This document shows, one piece after another, positions 55,505 through 63,974 of a DNA stretch of 64,000 bases (its first letter is position 1; each line of letters starts with the position of its first letter). Where the stretch lies: assembly GCF_001642725.1 (NCBI RefSeq), contig NZ_LSUQ01000006.1:37976-101975 (forward strand), in the 5' to 3' direction. The DNA comes from Ferroacidibacillus organovorans. Lineage in GTDB: Bacteria; Bacillota; Bacilli; Alicyclobacillales; SLC66. The position numbers were made by a program, and so were the translations under genes. Under the pieces are notes generated by a model that had not been told where the DNA came from, did no database searches, and saw only the letters and a list, made by a program, of their open reading frames with translations.

Positions 55505-58498
55505 ATGAGCATTCAGGAGAAACACGCGCAGCTCACGAAAGGGTTTGGGCATCTCCGCTCGCATCCAGAGCCTGCCCACTGGGACGATTGGTCGGAGCTT
55601 GACGCAAAAGCATGGCCGAAGCGCGAGACGCACCACTATGAATTGATTCCCACCGTCTGTTTTAACTGTGAAGCTGCCTGCGGATTGCTCGCCTACATTG
55701 ACAAGGAGACGGGGGAAGTCAAGAAACTGGAGGGTCATCCACTCCATCCGGCGAGCCGCGGCCGCAACTGCGCCAAAGGTCCCGCGACGGTCAGCCAGAT
55801 GACCAATCCGGAGCGCATTCTCTATCCGCAAAAACGGGTAGGGGAGCGTGGCGATGGCAAGTGGGTGCGCGTGACGTGGGATGAGGCGCTCGACGATCTT
55901 GCGGGCCGCATTCGCGCGAGCCTGACGGAGGGGCGCAAAGACGAGATCGTGTACCACGTCGGGCGTCCGGGGGAGGATGAGTATACGGAACGGGTGCTCA
56001 AGGCGTGGGGGATCGACGGGTTGTCGAGCCACACTAACGTCTGCTCTTCCGGCGGGCGCACAGGGTACGCCTTTTGGATGGGGATGGACCGTCCGTCGCC
56101 GGATTATGCCAACGCCCGGTTCATCCTGATGATGAGCGCGCACCTCGAGTCTGGTCACTACTTCAATCCGAACGCGCAACGGATCATCGAGGCGCAGCAA
56201 AAGGGAACGAAGATTGCGGTGATCGACACGCGGCTTTCAAACACGGCATCGAAAGCGGACTACTGGGTTTCGCCGTGGCCCGGGACCGAGGCGGCGCTGC
56301 TTCTGGCAATGGCCAATGGATTGTTGCAGAGTGACCGCTTCAATCGCGAGTTTGTGGAGCAGTGGGTCAACTGGCGAGAATTTCTCGCGGATCGGCAGTA
56401 TCTCAATGACTTGAAGATGCGCGGATTTCTGACGGAGATCCCGTCGACGCAAACGTTTGCCGATTTTGTCACCGTATTGAAAAATCTGTACCGTCACTAC
56501 ACGCCAGAGTGGGCGGCGGAAGAAGCGGGCGTATCTGCGGCGATGATTCGCCAGATTACGGATGAAATCGCGCGCGCGGGAACGGCCTTCTCCAGCAACA
56601 TCTGGCGCAATGCCGCGGCGGGCCATCGCGGCGGCTGGATGATCACGCGCTGTTTGATGTTTCTGAATGTGTTGATGGGAGCGGTGGGGGAGCCTGGCAG
56701 CATGATCCCCAACGCATGGGTCAAGTTCGTGCCTGCGCGCAACTCGGCGCCGGCGCCCATTCGCGAGTGGAATGAAAACCACTGGCCGCGCGAGTTTCCG
56801 CTCTCGTATTTCGAGATGAGCTTTTGTTTGCCGCACATTTTAAAGAAGCGAGACAAACGTCTTGAGGTGTATTTCACGCGCGTCATGAATCCGGTGTGGA
56901 CATTTCCCGACGGGTTCTCGTGGATCGAAATGTTTAAGGAAAAGGATCGCGTCGGCTGTCACGTGACACTTTCGCCGGTGTGGTCGGAGACCTCCCAGTT
57001 CTCGGACTATGTGTTGCCGATGGGACTTGGGACGGAGCGGCACGATCTGCACAGTTACGAGACGCACGCGTCGCAGTGGATTGGTTTTCGGCAACCGGTC
57101 GCGCGCGTGTCAAAAGAGCGCAAAGGGGAGCGCGTCGCAGACACGCGGGATACAAACCCTGGCGAGGTGTGGGAAGAAAACGAGTTTTGGATTGAACTGT
57201 CGTGGCGCATTGACCCAGACGGGAGTCTTGGCATCCGCCAACACTTTGAGTCGCCATACCGCCCTGGGGAAAAGATCACGGTGCTTGAGTATTATCAGTG
57301 GATCTTTGAGAATTCAGTTCCCGGACTCCCCGCGGCGGCCGCGGCGGAAGGGATGACACCGCTTCAATACATGCAGCGCTACGCTGCATTTGAAATCACT
57401 AGCGATGTGTACGCGGTGCACAAAAAGCCGGTGGATGAAAAAGTACTCGAACACGCGGTGCTGGTGCCTGAACCTTCGTCTGATCGAATACTTGTTGATC
57501 AAGAGCCTGGCGTATGGGTTGATCAGTTGCCGCGCTCGGCCAATCACGCACCCTTACCGGGGCCGTTCAAGAATGCCCATGGGAAGCTGCGGGCGGGCGT
57601 CATGGTGAATGGCCGGGCTGTCAAAGGGTTCCCGACGCCATCCGGGAAGCTGGAGTTTTTCTCGACGACGTTGCGCGACTGGGGATGGCCTGAATACGCG
57701 ATTCCGATCTATCCGCGCAATGAGCGGGAGCGCGAATCGATGGTGCACATCGTGAGTCAGGTTCACCATAAAACGATCGATCCGTCACAAGGTGAGTACA
57801 TGTTGTTGCCGACGTTCCGGTTGCCAATGCTCATTCACTCGCGAACGAACGGGGCGAAGTGGCTGCATGAGATCGCGCATACGAATCCGGTGTGGATCAA
57901 CCCGAAAGATGCAAAAAGACTCGGCGTGACCACAGGGGATGAACTCAAGATCTCGACGGAGATCGGGTCGCTCGTCGACAAGGTCTGGGTGACGGAGGGG
58001 ATTAAACCGGGGGTGATTGCCTGTTCGCATCATCTCGGCCGCTGGCGATTACACGAAGAGACCGGGAGTGATCGGTGGAACTCGTCGCTCGTGAAAATGG
58101 AGCAGGGGTCTGCTGGGACGTGGCAGATCAAGCAGATTCACGGTCCACAACCGTTTGCGAGTTCAGACCCCGACTCGGAGCGAATTTGGTGGACAGACGG
58201 CGGGGTGCATCAGAATATCATTTTCCCTGTGCAGCCCGACCCGATCAGCGGCATGATGTGCTGGCATCAGCGTATTCGCGTCGAAAAAGTGGCGAACGGG
58301 ACGCGCTATGGGGAGATCGAAGTGGATACTGAGAAAGCGTATCAGGTGTTTGAGAAGTGGCTGACCCTTACACGCCCGGCGCCGGGGCCGGGAGGACTTT
58401 ACCGCCCGTACTGGATGTTGCGGGTACTGAAGCCTCACCCCGACGCGTACATCGTGCCACAAGAGCAAAAGGGAATGCGCGACGTGAACGAAGCTTGA
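55505..58498 (+). CDS. molybdopterin oxidoreductase catalytic subunit
   Basis: This 997-residue DMSO-reductase-family protein has a proximal 4Fe-4S site C52, C55, C59, C89 and a probable cysteine Mo ligand C180 in HTNVCSSGGR, as in polysulfide/thiosulfate reductases. The C-terminal dinucleotide-binding domain begins near LLPTFRLPMLIHSRTNG. No twin-arginine signal is present (MSIQEKHAQLT...), so the active site should face the cytoplasm. The substrate is unknown; Psr/Phs-like and PadB-like enzymes are both possible. ATG 55505 follows GGAGGGG. No TorD-like chaperone is adjacent. Confidence 0.92.
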   Translation: MSIQEKHAQLTKGFGHLRSHPEPAHWDDWSELDAKAWPKRETHHYELIPTVCFNCEAACGLLAYIDKETGEVKKLEGHPLHPASRGRNCAKGPATVSQMTNPERILYPQKRVGERGDGKWVRVTWDEALDDLAGRIRASLTEGRKDEIVYHVGRPGEDEYTERVLKAWGIDGLSSHTNVCSSGGRTGYAFWMGMDRPSPDYANARFILMMSAHLESGHYFNPNAQRIIEAQQKGTKIAVIDTRLSNTASKADYWVSPWPGTEAALLLAMANGLLQSDRFNREFVEQWVNWREFLADRQYLNDLKMRGFLTEIPSTQTFADFVTVLKNLYRHYTPEWAAEEAGVSAAMIRQITDEIARAGTAFSSNIWRNAAAGHRGGWMITRCLMFLNVLMGAVGEPGSMIPNAWVKFVPARNSAPAPIREWNENHWPREFPLSYFEMSFCLPHILKKRDKRLEVYFTRVMNPVWTFPDGFSWIEMFKEKDRVGCHVTLSPVWSETSQFSDYVLPMGLGTERHDLHSYETHASQWIGFRQPVARVSKERKGERVADTRDTNPGEVWEENEFWIELSWRIDPDGSLGIRQHFESPYRPGEKITVLEYYQWIFENSVPGLPAAAAAEGMTPLQYMQRYAAFEITSDVYAVHKKPVDEKVLEHAVLVPEPSSDRILVDQEPGVWVDQLPRSANHAPLPGPFKNAHGKLRAGVMVNGRAVKGFPTPSGKLEFFSTTLRDWGWPEYAIPIYPRNERERESMVHIVSQVHHKTIDPSQGEYMLLPTFRLPMLIHSRTNGAKWLHEIAHTNPVWINPKDAKRLGVTTGDELKISTEIGSLVDKVWVTEGIKPGVIACSHHLGRWRLHEETGSDRWNSSLVKMEQGSAGTWQIKQIHGPQPFASSDPDSERIWWTDGGVHQNIIFPVQPDPISGMMCWHQRIRVEKVANGTRYGEIEVDTEKAYQVFEKWLTLTRPAPGPGGLYRPYWMLRVLKPHPDAYIVPQEQKGMRDVNEA

Positions 58499-58505
58499 AA
58501 ATACG

Positions 58506-58542
58506 ATCACACAGGTTGTCACTGCCTGTGTGATTCGTTTTT
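58506..58542. terminator. terminator between the Mo operon and nadA
   Basis: Perfect 10-bp stem ATCACACAGG / CCTGTGTGAT with a 9-nt loop and a T run; serves the plus-strand operon and lies at the end of the convergent nadA. Confidence 0.88.
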
Positions 58543-58555
58543 GTGTGGCGACACG

Positions 58556-59518
58556 TTAGGAGCCGATGGCGATCATGCGGTCGATGGGCGTTTTCGCGCG
58601 CGCGCGGATTTCGCTTGGCACCTCAATCACGTGGTTCATCTCCTGGAGTGCTTCAAGCACATTGTGGAGCGTGATTTTTTTCATGAAGGGACAAACCGCG
58701 TGTGGATTGGCCGCGATGAACTTCTTGCCAGGATTGGCTTTTTCCATCTGATGAAGGATCCCGGTTTCTGTCGCTACGATAAACGTGTTCGCTGAGGAAG
58801 CTTTTGCATAGTTGAGCATGCCGCCCGTTGAGAGAAGGTGCGTCTTGTCCTGCGGCAGGAGACCGTCAGCCAGCATGTACATGCTCGACGTTGAGCAGCC
58901 ACACTCCGGGTGAATCAGCAGATCGGCGTCTGGGTATTCTCTTGCCACGCTGTTCACGTCGGTCGGCGTGATGCCTGCGTGTACGTGGCACTCGCCCATC
59001 CAGATGTGCATATTTTCGCGACCGGTGACGCGCTGAACATAGGAGCCGAGGAACATGTCGGGCAAAAAGAGGATCTCTTGATCTACTGGAATGGAGTGTA
59101 CGACTTGCACCGCGTTTGAAGACGTGCAGCAATAGTCACTCTCTGCCTTGACTCCCGCTGATGTGTTCACATAAGAGACGACGACAGCTCCCGGATGCTC
59201 CGCTTTCCACGCTTTGAGTTGTTCGACGTTGATGGAGTCTGCCAGTGAGCAACCGGCCTCGAGATCAGGGAGGAGAACCGTCTTTTCCGGGTTTAAGATC
59301 GCTGCCGTTTCCGCCATAAAATGGACACCACAAAAGACGATCACGTCGGCGTCCGTTTTTGCGGCGGCGCGTGCGAGCGCGAGGGAGTCTCCGAGAACGT
59401 CGGCGATGTCTTGGATCTCTGGGAGTTCGTAATTGTGGGCGAGAATGACGGCGTTTCGCTTTTCTTTCCACAGGCGGATTTCTTGCTGGAGCACGGTGTC
59501 ATGACGGAGTGCGGACAT
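58556..59518 (-). CDS. nadA: quinolinate synthase A
   Basis: This 320-residue 4Fe-4S enzyme condenses iminoaspartate with dihydroxyacetone phosphate to quinolinate. The likely cluster ligands are C90, C177 and C276, matching the spacing of E. coli NadA (C113, C200, C297). Motifs AHNYELPEIQDIAD, YVNTSAGVKAESDYCCTSSNA and PECGCS are intact. ATG 59518 follows GGGAGG. It is divergent from nadC-nadB and shares an operator word with them. Confidence 0.97.
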   Translation of the reverse strand: MSALRHDTVLQQEIRLWKEKRNAVILAHNYELPEIQDIADVLGDSLALARAAAKTDADVIVFCGVHFMAETAAILNPEKTVLLPDLEAGCSLADSINVEQLKAWKAEHPGAVVVSYVNTSAGVKAESDYCCTSSNAVQVVHSIPVDQEILFLPDMFLGSYVQRVTGRENMHIWMGECHVHAGITPTDVNSVAREYPDADLLIHPECGCSTSSMYMLADGLLPQDKTHLLSTGGMLNYAKASSANTFIVATETGILHQMEKANPGKKFIAANPHAVCPFMKKITLHNVLEALQEMNHVIEVPSEIRARAKTPIDRMIAIGS

Positions 59519-59574
59519 GGCGAATCCTCCCTTTCCCGGGATGTGCAGGCTGCTTCCATAAAAGGTCTTTTGTT

Positions 59575-59586
59575 CTGTATATACAG
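59575..59586. promoter_or_regulatory. operator in the nadA promoter
   Basis: CTGTATATACAG is a perfect 12-bp palindrome with core TGTATATACA, 3 bp past the nadA -10. The same core lies past the nadC -10. A NiaR-type NAD repressor is the likely binder, by inference. Confidence 0.6.
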
Positions 59587-59589
59587 ATG

Positions 59590-59618
59590 AACATACTATG
59601 ATGAATAGATGACGTCAA
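59590..59618 (-). promoter_or_regulatory. nadA promoter
   Basis: On the minus strand TTGACG (59618-59613), 17 bp spacer, TATGTT (59595-59590). Confidence 0.6.
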
Positions 59619-59667
59619 GGGTTGCTTGATTGCTGTAGGAACTGAAGAGATGATGAAAGCGGTCTCG

Positions 59668-59695
59668 TTGATTTTGGCTGATTTAATTGTACAAT
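59668..59695 (+). promoter_or_regulatory. nadC-nadB-pabBC promoter
   Basis: TTGATT (59668-59673), 16 bp spacer, TACAAT (59690-59695), 44 bp before the GTG start. Confidence 0.65.
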
Positions 59696-59699
59696 CACG

Positions 59700-59709
59700 T
59701 GTATATACA
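59700..59709. promoter_or_regulatory. operator in the nadC promoter
   Basis: TGTATATACA, a perfect 10-bp palindrome identical to the core of the nadA site, 5 bp past the -10. Confidence 0.6.
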
Positions 59710-59738
59710 TGTACGAATCATAGAAGGGAAGATGGATC

Positions 59739-60575
59739 GTGATCCTGGAATCGACACGCGAGCTCATTCGCTTGGCGCTCTCGGAGGACATTGGGCGCGG
59801 AGATTGTACGACGGAGGCGATCATTGATCGAAATCTCCAGGCTACGGCAACGGTGTATGTCAAACAGGCAGCAACACTCGCAGGACTCCCGCTCATTCAA
59901 GATGTGTTTGCGGCGCTTGATGCGCGCGTTACGGTTGTGCCTCTCGCAGAGGATGGACAAACCATCGCTGGAAAGACGGCTGTGTGCGGCTTGGAAGGTC
60001 CGGCGCGTTCGATTCTTACCGGTGAGCGCACGGCACTTAATTTTCTCGGGCGTCTCACAGGGATCGCGACACTTACGCGCCAAGCGGTCGCGCAATTGGA
60101 AGGAACGCGCGCAAAGCTGCTTGACACGCGAAAGACGACGCCAGGTTGGCGGATTCTTGAGAAGTACGCGGTGCGTATGGGCGGCGGGCATAATCACCGC
60201 TTTGGGCTCGATGATATGGTGCTGATTAAAGATAATCACATCGCGCTGTGCGGGGGTGTCGCCCTGGCGGTCTCCCTTGCGCGCGCCCGTATTGGTTTGT
60301 CGCAAAAGATCGAAGTCGAAGTCGACACGATGGAACAACTCGTCGAAGCGTTAGAAACGAGCGCGGATATGATCCTTCTTGACAACATGAATCAAGACCA
60401 GTTGCGCCAGGCTGTCCAGTGGTCGAAAGGTCGTGTTCCGCTTGAGGCTTCTGGCAATCTTACACTACAAACGATCGCAAGCGTTGCCGCAACGGGCGTG
60501 GACTACCTTTCGATGGGAGCACTCACACATTCTGCGACAAGTGTCGACGTAGGGCTTGATATTGTCTTTTCTTGA
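59739..60575 (+). CDS. nadC: nicotinate-nucleotide pyrophosphorylase (carboxylating)
   Basis: This 278-residue enzyme converts quinolinate and PRPP to nicotinate mononucleotide. The signature LLDTRKTTPGWRILEKYAV ... GGGHNHRFGLDDMVLIKDNH is intact, and LEASGNLTLQTIASVAATGVDYLSMGAL forms the phosphate site. The GTG start at 59739 follows AAGGGA. Here nadC comes first and nadB second, the reverse of the common order. Confidence 0.97.
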   Translation: MILESTRELIRLALSEDIGRGDCTTEAIIDRNLQATATVYVKQAATLAGLPLIQDVFAALDARVTVVPLAEDGQTIAGKTAVCGLEGPARSILTGERTALNFLGRLTGIATLTRQAVAQLEGTRAKLLDTRKTTPGWRILEKYAVRMGGGHNHRFGLDDMVLIKDNHIALCGGVALAVSLARARIGLSQKIEVEVDTMEQLVEALETSADMILLDNMNQDQLRQAVQWSKGRVPLEASGNLTLQTIASVAATGVDYLSMGALTHSATSVDVGLDIVFS

Positions 60576-60591
60576 GTGAGGCGATGCTGGA

Positions 60592-62130
60592 GTGAAAACT
60601 GTCGTTGCGGATTTTGTGATTATTGGCAGTGGCCTTGCCGGAAGTGTCGCAGCGTATGCGCTGAGTAAGTTTGGGGACGTGTTGTTGCTCTCAAAAGAGC
60701 CTTCCACAAAGAGCAACTCGTTTGCCGCGCAAGGGGGTATCGCCGCGGCGGTTGGACTTGATGATGCTCCGGAGCTTCATCAACTCGATACGCTGTTGGC
60801 CGGTGGGGATCTCTGCGATCCAAAGGTTGTCTCGCAGGTGACAGCGCGCGCACCGGAGATCGTGCGCTGGCTCGCAGAACTCGGCGTGCCGTTCGATTGC
60901 ACTCCGTCGGGTGTGTGGAAGTTAGGACTAGAAGGCGCGCATTCGCGCAAAAGAATTCTTCACGCGGGGGGCGACGCGACAGGACGGCGCATCATGGAGA
61001 CCATGCGTAAAGCGGTTGAGGCCATTCCGAACGTTGTTCGGATACCGCGTGTCCGCATTCTCTCGCTCCTGGAGAATTCGAACGCTGAAGTGATGGGCGC
61101 GCGCGGATGGGTTTTGAATGACGGGAAGGAGCCTCACCGCTTTTTTGCGCGTCGGGCTACGATCCTTGCAACCGGAGGCGCTGGTCAGTTGTTTTTGCGC
61201 ACCACCAATCCCACCGGCACGACAGGAGACGGGATCGCGCTTGGATATCGCGCGGGCGCGCGGCTGCGCAATCTGGAATTTGTCCAGTTTCATCCGACGG
61301 CGCTTGACGTAGACGGCGCGCGCGGTTTTCTCATTTCTGAGGCGGTGCGCGGAGCGGGGGGCGTAATCGTCGATGAGAATCAGCGCAGGATCATGGCGGA
61401 TTATCCGCGGCTTGATCTTGAACCGCGCGATGTGGTGTCACGCGTCATCTACACGGAGATGGAAAAGGGGAAAACGATTTACTTAGACGGCCGCTCGATT
61501 CAGGACTTTTCATTGAAATTCCCGACAATCGATCAGGTTTGCCGCACGCTTGGCTTTGATCCTGCTGTGGATTTGTTGCCCGTCTCACCTGCGGCGCATT
61601 TTATGATGGGCGGAATTCACACAGACCTTTCTGGACAGACGTCCGTTCCCGGTCTCTATGCAACGGGGGAAGTGGCGTGTACGGGTTTGCATGGCGCGAA
61701 TCGACTTGCGAGCAATTCTCTTTTAGAATGTGCAGTGATGGGACATGCGCTCGCAGAGTCGCTGCATCGCGCAGGGGATGAGCGCAGTTTGTTTCATGAT
61801 GAAGCGTGCGCGGCGGTGCGCGATGGAGAAGAGGCGGATCTTGCGGAAGATGTGCTGATCGATGTGCAAGAGATCCTCTGGAAAACGGCGGGTATGGTGC
61901 GTGAACAAAAAACGATGGAGCAGGGACTTCACGCACTGCGCGCATTGGCAGAAGAGCACGGCATGTCTTTCGCAGTAGAGACAGCCACGCTGATCTTGCA
62001 GTCGGCGCTCTCCCGAAAAGAGAGCCGGGGCGCGCATTATCGCAGCGATTATCCGCGCGTCGATGGAATGTTAAACGGAGTGGACACAGAGATTTCGCAA
62101 AACAGGATCGACCGTGTAAGGAGCTTTTGA
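60592..62130 (+). CDS. nadB: L-aspartate oxidase
   Basis: This 512-residue FAD enzyme oxidises aspartate to iminoaspartate for NadA. It has the dinucleotide motif IIGSGLAGSVAAYAL, SNSFAAQGGIAAAV, and the succinate-dehydrogenase-like substrate region EFVQFHPTALDVDGARGFLISEAVRG and HFMMGGIHTD. GTG 60592 is 16 bp after nadC. Its C-terminal helical domain is complete. One base separates it from pabBC. Confidence 0.97.
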   Translation: MKTVVADFVIIGSGLAGSVAAYALSKFGDVLLLSKEPSTKSNSFAAQGGIAAAVGLDDAPELHQLDTLLAGGDLCDPKVVSQVTARAPEIVRWLAELGVPFDCTPSGVWKLGLEGAHSRKRILHAGGDATGRRIMETMRKAVEAIPNVVRIPRVRILSLLENSNAEVMGARGWVLNDGKEPHRFFARRATILATGGAGQLFLRTTNPTGTTGDGIALGYRAGARLRNLEFVQFHPTALDVDGARGFLISEAVRGAGGVIVDENQRRIMADYPRLDLEPRDVVSRVIYTEMEKGKTIYLDGRSIQDFSLKFPTIDQVCRTLGFDPAVDLLPVSPAAHFMMGGIHTDLSGQTSVPGLYATGEVACTGLHGANRLASNSLLECAVMGHALAESLHRAGDERSLFHDEACAAVRDGEEADLAEDVLIDVQEILWKTAGMVREQKTMEQGLHALRALAEEHGMSFAVETATLILQSALSRKESRGAHYRSDYPRVDGMLNGVDTEISQNRIDRVRSF

Positions 62131-62131
62131 A

Positions 62132-63883
62132 ATGTTCGGGGTAGAACGGAATCCGTATTTTATGTTTCATTTCAGCGATCCACGCGGTCAGATCCGGCCG
62201 CGCGTTTTTACGGATCCGAAAACGGTGTTGATCGCTCACTCGCTCGCAGAGGTGCGACAGGCGCTTGAGCAGGTTGACTCTTGGGTCAAAAAGGGATATT
62301 ACGCGGCTGGGTATTTGTCGTATGAGGCGGCGCCAGCGTTTGACCCGGCGTATGACGTGACGGAAGACTCGAAAATTCCGCTCCTCTTTTTTGCCATTTT
62401 TGAGCGTGAAACGAACGCTTTGTGTCATGCTGATTCCGCGCGATATGAATGCTCGCCTTGGCGAGCCGACACTTTGCCTGAAGTCTATGACGCGCATCTG
62501 GCAAGGATTAAACACGCGATCGCGCAGGGAGATACCTACCAAGTTAACTACACCATGAGGTTGCGGGCGCAATTTGCCGGAGACGATCTCGCCTATTATC
62601 ACGCTTTGCGCGAGGCGCAGCAGGCGAATTACTGTGCCTATCTGAATATCGGACGGTTTCGCATCCTCTCGGCGTCTCCCGAACTGTTTTTCAGATTGGA
62701 GGGAAAGCGCGTCATCACACGCCCGATGAAAGGGACGGTCCGACGCGGACGATGGCTGCAAGAAGATGAACAATTGGCCGCGTGGCTCCATGCGTCTGAG
62801 AAAAACCGCGTCGAGAATGTGATGATTGTCGATTTGCTGCGAAACGATCTGTCAAAGATTCCGGGGGCTTGCGAAGTTTCTGTCCCATCGCTCTTTGCGC
62901 TGGAACGTTATCCGACGGTTCATCAGATGACTTCAACCGTTTCTACGAAAATTGGCGAACATGCGACGTTTGTCGATGTGCTCGCCGCGCTGTTTCCGTG
63001 TGGTTCGATCACAGGCGCGCCAAAGATCAGCACGATGCGCTTGATCGCAGAGCTCGAAAGTCAGCCGCGCGAGATTTATTGCGGCGCGATTGGCTTGATT
63101 GAGCCGGGGGGAGATGCGACGTTTAATGTGGCCATCCGAACACTTTTGCTCGATCGTGAAACAGGTGAAGCGCTGTATGGTGTCGGGGGCGGTATCACGT
63201 GGAATTCAGAGCCGCGGGATGAGTATGCAGAGGCGTTAACCAAGGCAGCGCTTCTCGATGTGCATTCGGGCGCGTTTGAGTTGCTGGAAACGATGCGCCT
63301 GGAGTGCGGTGCGTATATGCTGCTTGAGCGGCATCTTAAAAGGTTGTCTGAGTCTGCGAAGTATTTTGGGATGGCCGTTGACCTTCTGGAGGTGCGCCGA
63401 CGTTTAGCCGAGCACGCATTGCTTCACGGTGATGAGCGGCGCAGGGTTCGCCTCTTGGTTTCAAAGGATGGGGATCAACGCATCGAGAGCACCCCTTTCC
63501 AAGCGTTTCAAAATGGGCCGTTGCAAGTGGCGGTGGCGAAGGTGCCGATCTTGTCTTCTCTGCGGTTTCTCTACCACAAGACGACGCAGCGCACGGTTTA
63601 TGAAACGCAGCAAAAGGATAACCCTGGCTGCTTTGATGTGCTCTTGTGGAATGAACGCGGGGAGCTTACGGAGTTTACCAATGGGAATCTCGTTTTGGAA
63701 ATGGATGGGCGTCTCGTCACGCCAGCGCGTGACAGTGGACTGCTTGCGGGCACGTTTCGCGGGCTTCTTCTTGACGCAGGGATTCTTGAAGAAAAGGTCT
63801 TGACGATTGCAGACGTTCGCCGTGCGTCGCAGGTGTGGTTGATCAATTCCGTACGCGGGTGGGTGTTGGTCCACGTTGAATAG
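62132..63883 (+). CDS. pabBC: fused aminodeoxychorismate synthase component I / aminodeoxychorismate lyase
   Basis: This 583-residue protein joins two steps of 4-aminobenzoate (folate) synthesis. Residues 1 to about 385 are a PabB chorismate-binding domain with QVNYTMRL, PMKGTVRRG (PabB-type lysine), ENVMIVDLLRNDLSKI and FPCGSITGAPKISTM. From about 390 is a class IV aminotransferase/lyase domain with LLETMRLECGAYMLLERHLKRL and FLYHKTTQR. AAGGAG precedes ATG 62132. Its position right after nadB puts it under the NAD-operon promoter. Confidence 0.93.
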   Translation: MFGVERNPYFMFHFSDPRGQIRPRVFTDPKTVLIAHSLAEVRQALEQVDSWVKKGYYAAGYLSYEAAPAFDPAYDVTEDSKIPLLFFAIFERETNALCHADSARYECSPWRADTLPEVYDAHLARIKHAIAQGDTYQVNYTMRLRAQFAGDDLAYYHALREAQQANYCAYLNIGRFRILSASPELFFRLEGKRVITRPMKGTVRRGRWLQEDEQLAAWLHASEKNRVENVMIVDLLRNDLSKIPGACEVSVPSLFALERYPTVHQMTSTVSTKIGEHATFVDVLAALFPCGSITGAPKISTMRLIAELESQPREIYCGAIGLIEPGGDATFNVAIRTLLLDRETGEALYGVGGGITWNSEPRDEYAEALTKAALLDVHSGAFELLETMRLECGAYMLLERHLKRLSESAKYFGMAVDLLEVRRRLAEHALLHGDERRRVRLLVSKDGDQRIESTPFQAFQNGPLQVAVAKVPILSSLRFLYHKTTQRTVYETQQKDNPGCFDVLLWNERGELTEFTNGNLVLEMDGRLVTPARDSGLLAGTFRGLLLDAGILEEKVLTIADVRRASQVWLINSVRGWVLVHVE

Positions 63884-63895
63884 CATCGCGATCAT

Positions 63896-63922
63896 CGTGT
63901 ATGCGCATACGCGTGTTTTTTT
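63896..63922 (+). terminator. terminator after pabBC
   Basis: CGTGTA and TACGCG pair (one G-T) around TGCGCA, followed by GTG and a run of seven Ts. Confidence 0.7.
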
Positions 63923-63926
63923 ATGT

Positions 63927-63955
63927 TTGACACATGGGGTAGGGGGGTATAGTAT
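63927..63955 (+). promoter_or_regulatory. promoter with G-tract operator before the last gene
   Basis: TTGACA (63927-63932), 17 bp spacer, TAGTAT (63950-63955). The spacer holds GGGGTAGGGGGGTAT, like operators of CsoR-family metal sensors. Confidence 0.6.
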
Positions 63956-63974
63956 GTACTGAGGTGGTGATGAA

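Noticed and set aside
55151..56200. 349-codon minus-strand frame opposite the redox operon
   Set aside because: Antisense to the Fe-S/NrfD and Mo genes; Arg/Pro/His-rich composition without a domain.
59686..59693. TTGTACAA in the nadC promoter, the same word as upstream of the secreted protein gene
   Set aside because: Here it is explained by overlap with the -10 TACAAT; a shared regulator is not supported by one short word.
61601..62791. 396-codon minus-strand frame opposite nadB and pabBC
   Set aside because: It spans two well-supported genes and has no protein-like features.
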